In this document: piece by piece, positions 24,830 to 35,250 of the stretch
How positions within the stretch are numbered: position 1 is the first letter of the stretch
Layout of the letters: the number at the start of each line of letters is the position of its first letter
Source: Kwoniella bestiolae CBS 10118
Taxonomy: Eukaryota; Basidiomycota; Tremellomycetes; Tremellales; Cryptococcaceae
DNA length: 64,000 nt
Direction: 5' to 3'
NCBI RefSeq assembly: GCF_000512585.2
Contig: NC_089241.1
Coordinates: 3,800,001-3,864,000 of the forward strand
The notes under the pieces: generated by a model
What the model saw: the letters and a program-made list of their open reading frames with translations, nothing else
What the model was told of the DNA's origin: nothing
Databases searched by the model: none
Program-made: the position numbers and the translations under genes

Positions 24830-25313
24830 CTTGGTGAGGTGATAGCCTCTGCACTCGCTCGACGAGCAGATGAGACTCTTGTGGATGTCGAATATGCGGA
24901 CAGTGTAGGATATCAAAATCAATCCAGAAAGTGCGGACCAACATTGCATTTCACAGAGAAGAGACGCGACATATGCGACAAACGCGTTCGATCCGAATTA
25001 CGTAAACCGATATGACATACTAGCTCTATATATATATATATATATATGATGCGCACGAACCTCCACAACAATTCAACCTCCACAAGAATTTCAGATTTCA
25101 TCCCCCTCTGGAATCACATCACATCGATCAGATAACCTTGATATCGATACTTCAAGCACTCCAACCATCTCACTCGCTCAATGATATAGCATCACAACCC
25201 CTCGCTCCAGTAATCTATCGAACATTCTGCTTCCCAAGCGACCCCTCTTTCCTCTAGGCGCAAGCCTCGGTGCTCGATTCTCTCTTCGGCCCTTCGGTAC
25301 ATCGACATTCAAG
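24830..25313. promoter_or_regulatory. Divergent promoter TOF1 / TRZ1
   Basis: Non-coding, with a TA microsatellite (25027-25047) near its middle. Short open frames here match no known family. Confidence 0.55.
25027..25047. repeat. TA microsatellite in the TOF1/TRZ1 promoter
   Basis: About ten perfect TA units, 180 bp from the TOF1 start codon and 270 bp from the TRZ1 start codon. Confidence 0.95.
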
Positions 25314-28300
25314 ATGGCCCCCTCGACAGAGACGTATCAGCCCAACTGGCATGTCAGAGCTTTATCTGCTCCAGGTCCAGATACAGACTTGTCATTGCAT
25401 GTCTCTTTTGACAATGCTAGGTTCCTCTTCGGATGCGGCGAAGGTACTCAGCGAGCGTTCACTCAGAAGAGAATGGGTATGAGGGGTCTGTCGGCTATTT
25501 TCGTGGGCAGTGGTGAAGCTAGATCGAGGGCTGGGTTGGCGGGTAAGCTATGTTTTTTAAACAAAAGTGACGCTTAGCTGACTTGCGGCTTGGACGTAGG
25601 TGTCTTGATGACTGCTGCAGATGGTGGGATATCAAAGGTTGATATCGTTGGACCACCAGATATGTCTCACTATCTGTCTACCTTGAGGTCATCTGTGATC
25701 CGGTAAGCCCTCTATCATTGCAATTATGTCACCCCAGCTATCCTGCTCACCATGTGACACCTCCGTAGTGACTCCCTCACCGTCAACATGCGTTCTTATC
25801 CTCGCTCATCGTCCTCCGGCGAATCTGTCGAACTGTTCAAATCTCCGAATATAACAGTACATGGAATCGCTCTCATACCTCAACCGTCCCCTGATAATAT
25901 AGCTGGACCCTCTTCATCAACTTACATCCCTTACGATCCCCAGTCACCATCATTCCGACCCAGCAAATTATCTCCCTCAGATGCTCAGCAATGGTGCGAC
26001 AGGATCGTAGGGGATATATTCCATAATGGACCTAAAGCACGAGCTTCCAGGCGACCCTATCAACCTCCTCCCCCTCCTTCCTCGTCGGACAGTACCAAAC
26101 CTCGCTCGCGGTCCAGGTCATCTTCGCCCCGTCGGTCCGCCAACCCATTTGTCAATCCCGATGGAACAATTTGTTCCTCCATACCTGATACTCGATATCC
26201 TTTACCTCTACCAACAAAGCAGGATGTGGAAACGCAGATGGTATATATCTGTCAAGCGCCGGACGTCAGAGGCAAATTCAACGTGGAGAAAGCAAATCAG
26301 CTTGGAGTACCGAAAGGTCCGGCAAGAGGGAAGTTGACGAGAGGCGAGGCGATAGAAGTGGATGATCCGTCTGCGGAAGGTGGCAAGAGAATAATCAAGC
26401 CAGAGGATTGCTTGCTTGGCGGTGGTCCTGGATCCGTGAGTGAAATCCTCATATATCGCGTATGCGGATGCATGGAATATGACTGATGCTGTATTTGCAT
26501 AGGTGCTTATCGTTGTGAATTGCTCGGAGAAGACGAAATCGGCTTTGCTAGATAATAACACATTCCACAAATACCAACCCTCGAAAGCTGCAGAATCCGG
26601 TGTGGAGTCTAGACTCGTTCACCTTATAGTACACAGGGTACCTAAATCTGTCTGGGATTCAGAGGAGTACAAGGACTGGATGAAAGCCTTCGGTGAATGT
26701 ACTCAGGTCAGTTCGGTATAGTAGCATTTGCCAGTATCACCTAGCTGATTTGATTATTTTGGCAATGCAGCACCTCATCGCAGATCCGGTCAATCATCCC
26801 GACAGGACAGTCTTCAACTCCGCAGCCTGGAATACCCTCCAACTTTCACTTGCCGATCCCGAAATCTTCGTTCCGCCATTTGTCTCCTCGCCCCATCCCC
26901 CTTCTATCGACTTGCCGCCCAACACGTCATTCTTGGTTGAAGGATCGTTTTGCAGGATGCATCAACCAGGTGCAGTCACTGTAGTAGACACCCACGAGAA
27001 AGATCTACCATTCTCGATCACCTCTTCCGAAGCTGAAGTTGCTCGAGAAACCATTCGACAGGATATGCCCGAATATGCCATAGCATGCGATCAAGCCCAT
27101 CAAGCCATCCTGGCTGATCCTAGATCGACCCACCCACCTACACCCAAAGTAGGAGATGATATCACCGTTACGACGTTGGGTACAGGAAGTGCCATACCAT
27201 CGAAATATAGGAATGTGTCCAGTACGCATATCGACATACCTGGTCTAGGTGGTATACTGCTGGACACGGGTGAAGGTACTTTAGGTCAAATGAAGAGAAG
27301 GTTCGGTAAAGAGGGGGTACGGAAGTTGCTGGGGGAATTAAGGATGATCTTCATATCGCATATGCATGCGGACCATCATCTTGGGTTGAACTCGGTATTG
27401 GAAGAGAGGTTCAAGGTGAGTCACATCTCACAACCCATAAAGTCGCACTACACTGAATAGCTGATCGATCTCATTAACAACGTATAGCTCGGCATCACCT
27501 CTCCACTATTCCTTATAGCACCTACGAACATAGCCTTGAATATGCAAGAATCAGCATCGTGGCAATATTCAGCTACCTCTCGAGAAGCACTGGAAAATGT
27601 TGTTTTCATCAATATACAGAGATTGGGATTCAAGATGTTCAATGGGAAAAACAGGGAGAAGGAATCTGCCCCTCCACTGCCCACCCCCACGGATGGATCG
27701 AAACTACCGGAGACGGAGGCAGAGATGGATCAATGGGAAAGAGAGGGTTTAGAAGATCGAGAGAATGGTAGAAGGGTTTGGCCATTTACGAATGTTTATG
27801 GATTCTCACCTGCTGCGTGAGTACCATCTTGCTATCTACCCTTCGGACTAAGGGAAAATTTAGCTGAAAAGTCGATCTCCATCTCCCAGGAGTGGAGATC
27901 ATTGGAATGCCGTGCATAGACTGTTGGATGAGCTGTCGTTCAGATCCATCTGGGCGCCGGTAGTCCCCCATCGAGGAAGAGCTTATGGGTTGGCTATTGA
28001 GCACTCGTCGGGATGGAAGATTGTGTGAGTGTGACGTCTTTCTCTTCTTAATCAGGTCAGTGACCCGATGCTGACTGAAGGTCGTTTGCATTCGATAGCT
28101 ATTCTGGGGATACCAAGCCTTCTGAAGAACTTGTTCAAGCTGGACGGGATGCTACTTTGTTGATCCACGAGGCAACACTTGAAGACGATAAACCAGATGT
28201 GGCTGCTGTGAAAGGACATTCGACGTTCTCTCAGGCAATAGACATTGGGAAGAGGTGGGTAAAGGCCATCCGACATCGGGGCTGCTCTACCGCGAGTGTG

Positions 28301-28943
28301 AAGCTGACACGAAGGATCTCACCGACATAGGATGAAAGCCAGACATATCTTGCTAAATCACTTCTCCCAGCGTTATCCAAAACTACCCAAACTCCCCACT
28401 GCTGTTCCTTCGACAATCGATGATGATTCAACTACAGCTGTTCAACCAGTCGTATCAATATCATTCGATTTCATGTCCATCAAAATACGTGACATGTGGA
28501 AGATGGCTCACTATATGGAACCCTTGAGCTTGCTCTTTGTCGAAACCGATGAAGGTGATGGCGAGACCGTAGAAGGTGAAGGAAGTGTATTAAAAGCCGT
28601 TGAGAATGATGTGAATCCAAGTTTGGATGGTGGACGAGAGGTTAGCGGAAAGAAGACCAAGCAAAATAACAAGAAGAAGGACGATCAGATACCTGTTTCA
28701 GCGACTCATTCCGCTGCTATCCCCATCCAAGGAGATGAGAATGGACCGGAACAGAAGCAAAAATCGAAGAAATCATTGAAGAAGGAAGCTTCTCGTGCTG
28801 CTAAGAGATCTGCTCCCAGTCCAGGCAAGAATGATGGTCAGCCATTGGCGAAGAGGAGATCGACTGATTCGGCTGTGGCTGTGAATGGGGGTACTAGTGG
28901 AGGTAAGGAAGATGAGGGAGAGAAGATGCAAGTAGATGTGTAG
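25314..28943 (+). CDS. TRZ1: Long-form tRNase Z (ELAC2/Trz1), tRNA 3' processing endonuclease
   Basis: The inactive N-terminal lactamase half starts MAPSTETYQPNWHVRAL and contains RFLFGCGEGTQRAF. The active C-terminal half (from about residue 490) has TLGTGSAIPSKYRNVS, LLDTGEGTLGQ, the metal site SHMHADHHLG, YSGDTKPSEELV, KGHSTFSQAI and NHFSQRYPK. These are all the histidine and aspartate ligands expected. The enzyme cuts pre-tRNA after the discriminator base so that CCA can be added, in nucleus and mitochondria. A linker near residues 230-250 is Arg/Ser-rich (RSRSRSSSPRRS). The C-terminus is a Lys-rich disordered tail (KKEASRAAKRSAPSP). About eight introns. No obvious mitochondrial presequence. 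Catalytic assignment is secure. Confidence 0.95.
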
Positions 28944-30041
28944 GATGGTTCAGAAGCTCTACTCTGTTTGGTTTACGATCATTGTCATGCTATCGTCGAT
29001 ACTATAATCAATAATCGCCATTGGAATGCATTGCAACTTGATCCTACCTATGCTTGTACCATGTCCTGACCGGTAGAATGCCACATCACCCAGTCACCAT
29101 ACCACAGAGGTTCGGAAGTAATCTCAGAGGAAAGGCAGTCCGATTCCATGAGAGGCTGAATACTGTATGTCTAAAACGAAACAAATTAGTCATGATCGAA
29201 ACGCCACTTTCGTCTGTTCTGTATTCTGAATTCTGGTAAGATCACGTCTCATCTCATATGCATAGCTTGGAGGTTGGTCATAGACGGTGTTTCAGTCTGA
29301 ATTGATCTTCAGGAATTGGTATCAAGATTCACATGTCATACTGTACTCTTTAGGTTTGGGCTCGAGGGAATTTTTTTCCGCATTCTATTGTATGTACCTG
29401 GATCAAGATCAAGTTTCACTTTTCACTTCACTTGACCTCGCGATCTCGTGATAATTAAGCTTGAATCGCTCCGATGTTTCAGATGTACTGGTGAGCCGAG
29501 AAGACATACATGCTATTGAACGAGACTCGATCAGTCTTAATCCAATCTTCATAGGTACTACGGGTCCGATCATTCAGACTGTAGACTGAAACAGTATTCT
29601 CATAGCACAGACGTATCGACACTGACTGCCGAAGGGAACTCGTATCGAAGAGAAATGCTTGCTTGCTCTGGTGTCTGAATATAGTTCTGTCATTTCTTCG
29701 TGCCGATGGATAATAAAAATACGATCAAACACAAATCATCTGTCAATCAATGTGTTGAGGTATTTTCCTTTCTTTTCTCATATTGATTACTCGGAATCTC
29801 GATACAAAAGATCAATCGACCTTTTCCTGTTCTGTTTCTTTCATATAATTGTTTTCTTCCCACACATCGTCACTTGTATCAAACATCAACGCCTCTTCGT
29901 AATTTGTTTCAAGATTCACGAAGGAACACCAAACATTCAGTTTCTACCAACAAGATATAACTTAATCTAATCTCGGAGGTATCTACACCAATTACGTCTA
30001 CCCTTGACTACTGAATCAATATATATATATACATATTTAAG
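28944..30041. other. Long intergenic region, probable long leader of the next gene
   Basis: 1.1 kb without a recognisable gene, the largest gap of the window. The first part should be the TRZ1 3' UTR. The last 400 bp are T-rich on the plus strand and hold a 103-codon open frame (29659-29970) ending 71 bp before the next start codon. An AT-repeat ends just before the start. No tRNA or rRNA signature found. Confidence 0.5.
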
Positions 30042-32081
30042 ATGTCACGAACACTCATAACCACCCACATCGCCTCATGTCAACCCCCCACTTCCGACTC
30101 CTCGACACCAGCACCCGTTCCAACCTCCCTATCACTCTCCATCCCCTTCTTCTCCCGCTCTTCCTCCTCAACAGCCTACTCAACAGACCTCGATACCTCC
30201 CTCTCAACCAACTCGAGCTCGAGCTCACCAGGACTAGGCCTATGCCTCCATCCAAATTACCTGTACCAGTCACAGGATCTCCGTAAATCGAGCTCATCAT
30301 CATCCTCGAGATCACTAAGACCGAGTCTACGTAAAATGCCAAGTTGGAATAATCAGACTTGGTCGCCTCGTACTTCCCAGGATGTGTATATTAGGCGAGG
30401 GTCGGAGCAGAGCGAGATGACTTCTCCAACTGATGGGGAGTTTGTATTTCCCCCGGGTGAACAAGGTAGAAGAAGGAGGAGTTTGATGGGTATTGATTTT
30501 GGGACTTGGGGTATGAAACCCAAGATTATCTTTTCGAATGCCAATAGCAAGAGGAAATCACTATCTATTTCGAGATTGAGACTCAAGTCTACTACTATCT
30601 CCTCTGCACCTGCAATTCCTGTGGGACAAGATGCGTCCCCATCCAAAGCAGACGAGGGACAGGATTCAGAGAACGATCTCACGTTCAGTCCCCTCCATCG
30701 AGTGTGGGCGAGATCCGGATCCGAAGCTCAAGATCAGATTCAAGGGGAGAGAGAACGTCGAGGGTCCGACTGGCCGCCTACTCAATCTAGAGAGATGTTC
30801 CTGGATTTGAGCGGGATACCGACCTTTAGCGGTACCGGCGAGTCGAACGAGCTGTTCGCGGAGTTTGAGGAATTCAGCTTTAGCGACTCCAGCGATGTGG
30901 GAGATCAAGACGTTCCTGCTGGGGGTCTTCCGATGGACGGTATGGATGTCGATGAGAAGAGGGTGGACACACCGTTGGAAATGCCTTTGATACCTCGCTT
31001 GAATCTGCGATTGAGGAAATCACACAGTTCATCTGTCCTTTCGCCTGTGCTGGACACCGAAGAGGAGGAGGAGAAGTACAATCCTCAGACTGTCAAAGCT
31101 GACGTCCAAGTCGATGTGGCACATCAAACTGAGAACATCTGTGGGAAAGCCAATGAAGAAGAAGAACAGTTAGTCGAAATGGAAAAAGATGAGAACCAAA
31201 TTGAAATCGAAGAATACTATACACCATCCTTCATCCCTTCTTCATCATTCACCTCCCTCAAAGTAACCTACCCTAGCAGATCCACCAACTCCAATCTCAG
31301 CTATACCAAACCCGACGACACCCCTTCACCAGTATTCGACCTTTCCATCTTCTCTCCTCGCCCCTCCCAGCCCCACGCACCAGTTCTCAAAGGCATAATC
31401 GACGGTCTACCCATCTCGCCCCTCGAGCTTCCTTCCAACTCCACCTCATTGAGGGAAATAGCGCTATCATTCCCTACACCGGTCTTATTCAGGGACCCAC
31501 CCAACTCACCCATCACGACTGTAGTCATGCCCATCCCCAGAAGGGGAATGCCGAATACATCTATCGAATCTGTCCTCAACGCCCACACCCAGCAGAAAAA
31601 TCCAATTAGCAGGAGATCATCCCTTACAGACCGAGAAAGACGACCATCCAGACCATCCACTACCATTGAAGGATTACCAACCACCCGACGAAGGATGTCA
31701 TTGATCCTCAAACCTTCCATCCTACCCTGTCCTACTCCGCCTTCATTGTTGACTTCCCCCAAATCACTAGACAGCGAGTACATCCCACCATTGTTTTCCC
31801 CCAGCTCGATCAGCCCTACTTCCTCCAAATTTGGTGGTACCGCTGCGCATAGCTTGGCAGGCGGATTGCCAGTGAGAAGAGGGAGGGGAAGTTTGAAACT
31901 GAAGTTGCCGCCTTCGCATTTCGCCAATTCGGCTGGACTGGGTTTTGGCCCTGAGAAGGATGAAGGGGATGAGAAAGAGAGGGAAGAGCATGTGCCTACG
32001 CCTGGTACGTTTGGGTTGGAAGGTGAGAAGGAGAGGTTTGAGGGTGAGAAGGTTGAGGGGGATAATCCGTATTTTGCGTGA
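30042..32081 (+). CDS. Large disordered Ser/Pro/Glu-rich protein of unknown function
   Basis: A single uninterrupted 679-codon frame, rare in this intron-rich window. I recognise no domain. The N-terminus is Ser/Thr/Pro-rich, a basic segment follows (RRRSLMGIDFGTWGMKPKI and KSLSISRLRLKS), then acidic stretches (EEEEKYNP, EEEEQLVEMEKDENQIEIEE). Several short PxRRxS-like basophilic kinase sites (for example RRMSLILKPS, RRSSLTDRERRPSR) are scattered in the second half. The end is a Glu/Lys/Gly-rich tail. No signal peptide or membrane helix is visible. The composition suggests a regulatory scaffold or nuclear protein with many phosphosites, but this is inference. The frame is clearly coding: length, codon use, no stops, and a usual start context after an A/T-rich leader. 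Confidence 0.8.
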   Translation: MSRTLITTHIASCQPPTSDSSTPAPVPTSLSLSIPFFSRSSSSTAYSTDLDTSLSTNSSSSSPGLGLCLHPNYLYQSQDLRKSSSSSSSRSLRPSLRKMPSWNNQTWSPRTSQDVYIRRGSEQSEMTSPTDGEFVFPPGEQGRRRRSLMGIDFGTWGMKPKIIFSNANSKRKSLSISRLRLKSTTISSAPAIPVGQDASPSKADEGQDSENDLTFSPLHRVWARSGSEAQDQIQGERERRGSDWPPTQSREMFLDLSGIPTFSGTGESNELFAEFEEFSFSDSSDVGDQDVPAGGLPMDGMDVDEKRVDTPLEMPLIPRLNLRLRKSHSSSVLSPVLDTEEEEEKYNPQTVKADVQVDVAHQTENICGKANEEEEQLVEMEKDENQIEIEEYYTPSFIPSSSFTSLKVTYPSRSTNSNLSYTKPDDTPSPVFDLSIFSPRPSQPHAPVLKGIIDGLPISPLELPSNSTSLREIALSFPTPVLFRDPPNSPITTVVMPIPRRGMPNTSIESVLNAHTQQKNPISRRSSLTDRERRPSRPSTTIEGLPTTRRRMSLILKPSILPCPTPPSLLTSPKSLDSEYIPPLFSPSSISPTSSKFGGTAAHSLAGGLPVRRGRGSLKLKLPPSHFANSAGLGFGPEKDEGDEKEREEHVPTPGTFGLEGEKERFEGEKVEGDNPYFA

Positions 32082-32257
32082 TTGGCTAGCGTAAGTATAA
32101 TACTATAGAAAAAAAAGGAAAGGAATACTAGATTGGGCAGCGCCCATGTCAGTATATTTATGATAGTAGATCAGTATATAGCTTTTATAGATGAAATGAA
32201 AATGCATACAATTAGTCTTGATACATACGGTACCGCTTCCCAGCAGACCCCGTAGGT

Positions 32258-33660
32258 TTAGTCATCGTTGATGAGCGGCTGTCTTTCGTCGTCGTGATGA
32301 GCAGAATTCAACGGATTACCAAAATCATCGATCCCCAATTCCTTTTGTCTTCTCTTCCATAACAAACAGATAATCTAACAATCTCATCAGCTTCGATCCA
32401 TTGGAGGTAGTCTCGCTTCACATAGCTGACTCACCAACAAAGCCCCCTGCATCCCACCCGTCACAGCATAAGCCAACCAACTTGTCCAGTTGGTTCCAGG
32501 TCTAAAGACCAAGCTCAATACGAACAATACGCTCCCTGGTACTTGTATTGCCATCGTTCCTAAACTTAATGCACCGACAAGCTTGGAGTGATATGTTCGG
32601 TATATCTGTGGTGCGTATTGTAGGACAGCTAGAATCGTTCCTGAGACGCCTAGGAAGGTGGCCAGGTAAGATAAGAATGGGTGAGGGGGAATGGTAGAGG
32701 ATAGGATGAGGAGGAGGGAAATTGATAAGAGGAAGAGAAGGGATCTGAAGGGTGTAACATTTCAGTGAAGGGAATCCTAAGGGAGTAAGGTAAAGTCGCA
32801 CTCACAGATGTAAGAACACCACTACTGCTAGCGTGACTGCCAATCTCCATTCAGGAGTAGTATCCACCTTCACCTTCGGTCTGCCCGCTACGGCACCCTC
32901 AGACCTGCTGCTATCGGTCGCACCGTAGTCCCTATCTATCACATCCGGCTCCAGAGGCATGGTCCGTTGGTATTTGAGATGTTTAGGGAAGTAAGCTAGA
33001 TATAGCACCAATCTATACGATGTGTCAGCTGAGTTGATGAGCGAGATACTCATTCGCCAGCTCACATGACAGTGAAGAGGAACCATTGTAGTGTCACTTG
33101 GTAGAATCCTAGAAGAGACTCGAAGCACCTTCCAGCGCTCTACACGTTGTGTATCAGCTATATACTGCCATGAGAGTACTGTCCAGCGGCGACTCACAAT
33201 CACCCTACAACACCTGAATAAGGGCCATTGTACGATGAGCAAGTTGAGCATTCCTGAAGCCGAGGAAGTGGCCCCTAGAAGAAGATACCACTGCATTATT
33301 GGAATGATCAGCTATTATGAGTCTACAAGTAGTGGGTAAGCTTACTGGCGAGAATCCTTCTGATGTTTTAGTAGTGATGATTCGCAGATGCTAAGAAGTG
33401 ACGAGTCAGCTGAGATACCCGGGAAGGAGGATCGATACTCAAGAAAAGAGGGAGATGCTCTGATCGATACTGAGGGATGAATGCGACTCACCTGAGGGAG
33501 ATAACTTATGATGAGCCCCGTGCAAAGCAACAGCGATAGGACGAGAGTGGGAACATCGTGTGTCTACAGTATCAATAAGCTACCTGTTTCAACACTACTT
33601 AACGGAGCAGCTTACCGCAGGACACTCTGAAGGCGATGGAGTATAGCTCATGCTGGTCAT
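32258..33660 (-). CDS. PQ-loop repeat membrane protein (SLC66-like)
   Basis: Joined exons read MTSMSYTPSPSECPA, then THDVPTLVLSLLLCTGLII with SYLPQHLRIITTKTSEGFSP as the first PQ loop and WYLLLGATSSASGML after it. The second PQ motif is in VLQYAPQIYRTYHSKLVGAL. About seven membrane helices are visible, with a hydrophilic loop between helices 4 and 5 (RTMPLEPDVIDRDYGATDSS). The two Pro-Gln turns define the PQ-loop family, which includes lysosomal or vacuolar cationic amino acid and cystine exporters (Ypq1-3, PQLC2, cystinosin). Which substrate this branch carries cannot be read from sequence. The end is HHDDERQPLINDD. It is divergent from RPS14. Family confidence is high. Confidence 0.88.
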
Positions 33661-34021
33661 ACTTTAACTGAAGTTTAGTGAGCAAGCTACACAGGAGAAC
33701 AAGAAAGGGAGAGAAAGAAAGAGATGCGTTTATCATCTATTCATTCAACGTCAAATGGTCCAAGTGATCTGCGCTACACAATACCCGGGAATGCGGAGTC
33801 TCCACGCACGGGACCACGTGGCACGACCCTCTCAGCGGGATCATACTGGATTTGCATCGCCACATTCCCCTTTCTGAATACTCCGCTAAACTCCGGCTCA
33901 CCTAAATCTGCTTGTTGCTCGTCTGCATGCTCCGGTTTTAACATTTTTCAACATTTCTCATTTTACAGTCCTTCTCCTTTCCTCATCCATCAAACCCCCA
34001 ACCAAATACGACAAAGCAACA
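33661..34021. promoter_or_regulatory. Divergent promoter PQ-loop gene / RPS14
   Basis: A 361-bp shared promoter. It contains a CACGTG E-box (33815-33820), about 200 bp upstream of the RPS14 start. A pyrimidine-rich tract (CCTTCTCCTTTCCTC around 33969-33983) probably forms the RPS14 leader, as is common for ribosomal protein mRNAs. Confidence 0.55.
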
Positions 34022-34702
34022 ATGGCTCCCAAGAAAGTTAGAGCTCCTCAAGAGCAAGCTGCTGTCAACCTCGGCCCCAACGCCGCTGAGGGTGAGAACG
34101 TCTTTGGTGTTGCTCACATCTTTGCTTCGTGAGTGGGGTGTTCTACTTATATCAGCTATGGAGATATCTCGAAGGGATGATTAGAATCAAGAAGAACACC
34201 TTGACTGATGTGTTTTGGTGGTGAATTTATAGCTTCAACGACACTTTCGTCCACGTTACCGATCTCTCTGGAAAGGAAACTATCTCCAGAGTTACTGGTG
34301 GTATGAAAGTCAAGGCTGATCGAGATGAATCATCTGTGAGTGTTTTTCTTTTGCTTGGATAGACATCCAAGCGTCTTTCCATTATCAAGACGATAATCCA
34401 TCATCCTACCTCACACCTGCCCATACAAAATGCTAATATTTCTCCCCATCTTACAGCCCTACGCCGCGATGTTGGCCGCCCAAGACGTAGCCGCCAAATG
34501 CAAAGAAGTAGGAATCACCGCCCTCCACGTCAAGCTCAGAGCCACCGGTGGTACCGGTACCAAGCAACCCGGTCCAGGTGGTCAGGCCGCCCTCAGAGCC
34601 CTCGCCCGAGCTGGTATGAAGATTGGCCGAATCGAGGACGTTACCCCCATCCCATCCGACTCTACCAGGAGAAAGGGTGGTAGAAGAGGTAGAAGACTCT
34701 AG
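34022..34702 (+). CDS. RPS14: 40S ribosomal protein S14 (uS11)
   Basis: Three exons. The protein starts MAPKKVRAPQEQAAVNLGPN and contains [40 protein letters not shown] and the invariant GGTGTKQPGPGGQAALRAL, ending RRKGGRRGRRL. About 150 residues, full length. uS11 sits on the 40S platform next to the 18S 3' end and is required for late 40S maturation. Introns are 34134-34232 (approximate) and 34336-34456; the second carries two adjacent perfect hairpins. In budding yeast, Rps14 binds its own RPS14B pre-mRNA to block splicing, which gives such structure possible meaning. The start is unambiguous. Confidence 0.98.
34353..34392 (+). other. Paired hairpins inside RPS14 intron 2
   Basis: Hairpin 1: GCTTGGAT, loop AGAC, ATCCAAGC (8 perfect pairs). 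Hairpin 2: CGTCTT, 9-nt loop, AAGACG (6 pairs), sharing one base with hairpin 1. Both lie 17-57 nt after the donor site of the intron, well before the probable branch motif GCTAAT. The pairing is seen directly; a function is only inferred. Confidence 0.6.
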
Positions 34703-35250
34703 ATGTCTTACTTCCGTACTTGGTGGATCACTTACGGAAATTGCATTTGCACATGGTTTTCGTCGTATTTGGTCGCTGCTGAGCACGCGATAGGGATATA
34801 TACTTTGTAGTTTTAGATTACATCGTTATGTCATCATCCCGTGGCTCGCCGATCGTTAATTGTGAAGGTTGCATGATTGCATTCGAGGTGTGATCTAACT
34901 GCCTGATTCCCACCGACTGGATACGGTGAGGTCAGAATCCAGATAGACTGATATATCGCTTTTGAGATCGGACCAATGATCATCTTTTGGTAATTGTATC
35001 CTTCCATTTCCAAAGAAACACTTATTGACTGCAGGCCATCTGTATCGTGAGAACCTCACTACAGCATGGTAAATGGGATTTGAACCGGGCGGTGTCGTAA
35101 ATGTCGTTGCATATTACCCTTCCCTACATATACACAAATACAACAAACGCCAATCCCAAACCCAAAGCAAGACATCCATTCCATAACCCCACCCATCCGA
35201 CAGATCCAAATATTTATCTTCATTTCCGTCCTTCTCTTGAAATAAAAAAC
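34703..35250. other. Convergent 3' region RPS14 / BRF1
   Basis: 548 bp between two stop codons on facing genes. It holds 3' UTRs; a GGATTTGAACC string near 35077 looks like a tRNA T-loop but has no matching stems. Nothing else was seen. Confidence 0.55.

Noticed and set aside
31301..31927. Minus-strand 208-codon open frame inside the orphan gene
   Set aside because: Antisense shadow of a low-complexity Ser/Pro-rich coding exon; its composition mirrors the sense strand.
35074..35095. Complement contains GGTTCAAATCC, a B-box-like word
   Set aside because: The flanks do not form a T-stem or acceptor stem; a chance match in a 3' UTR.
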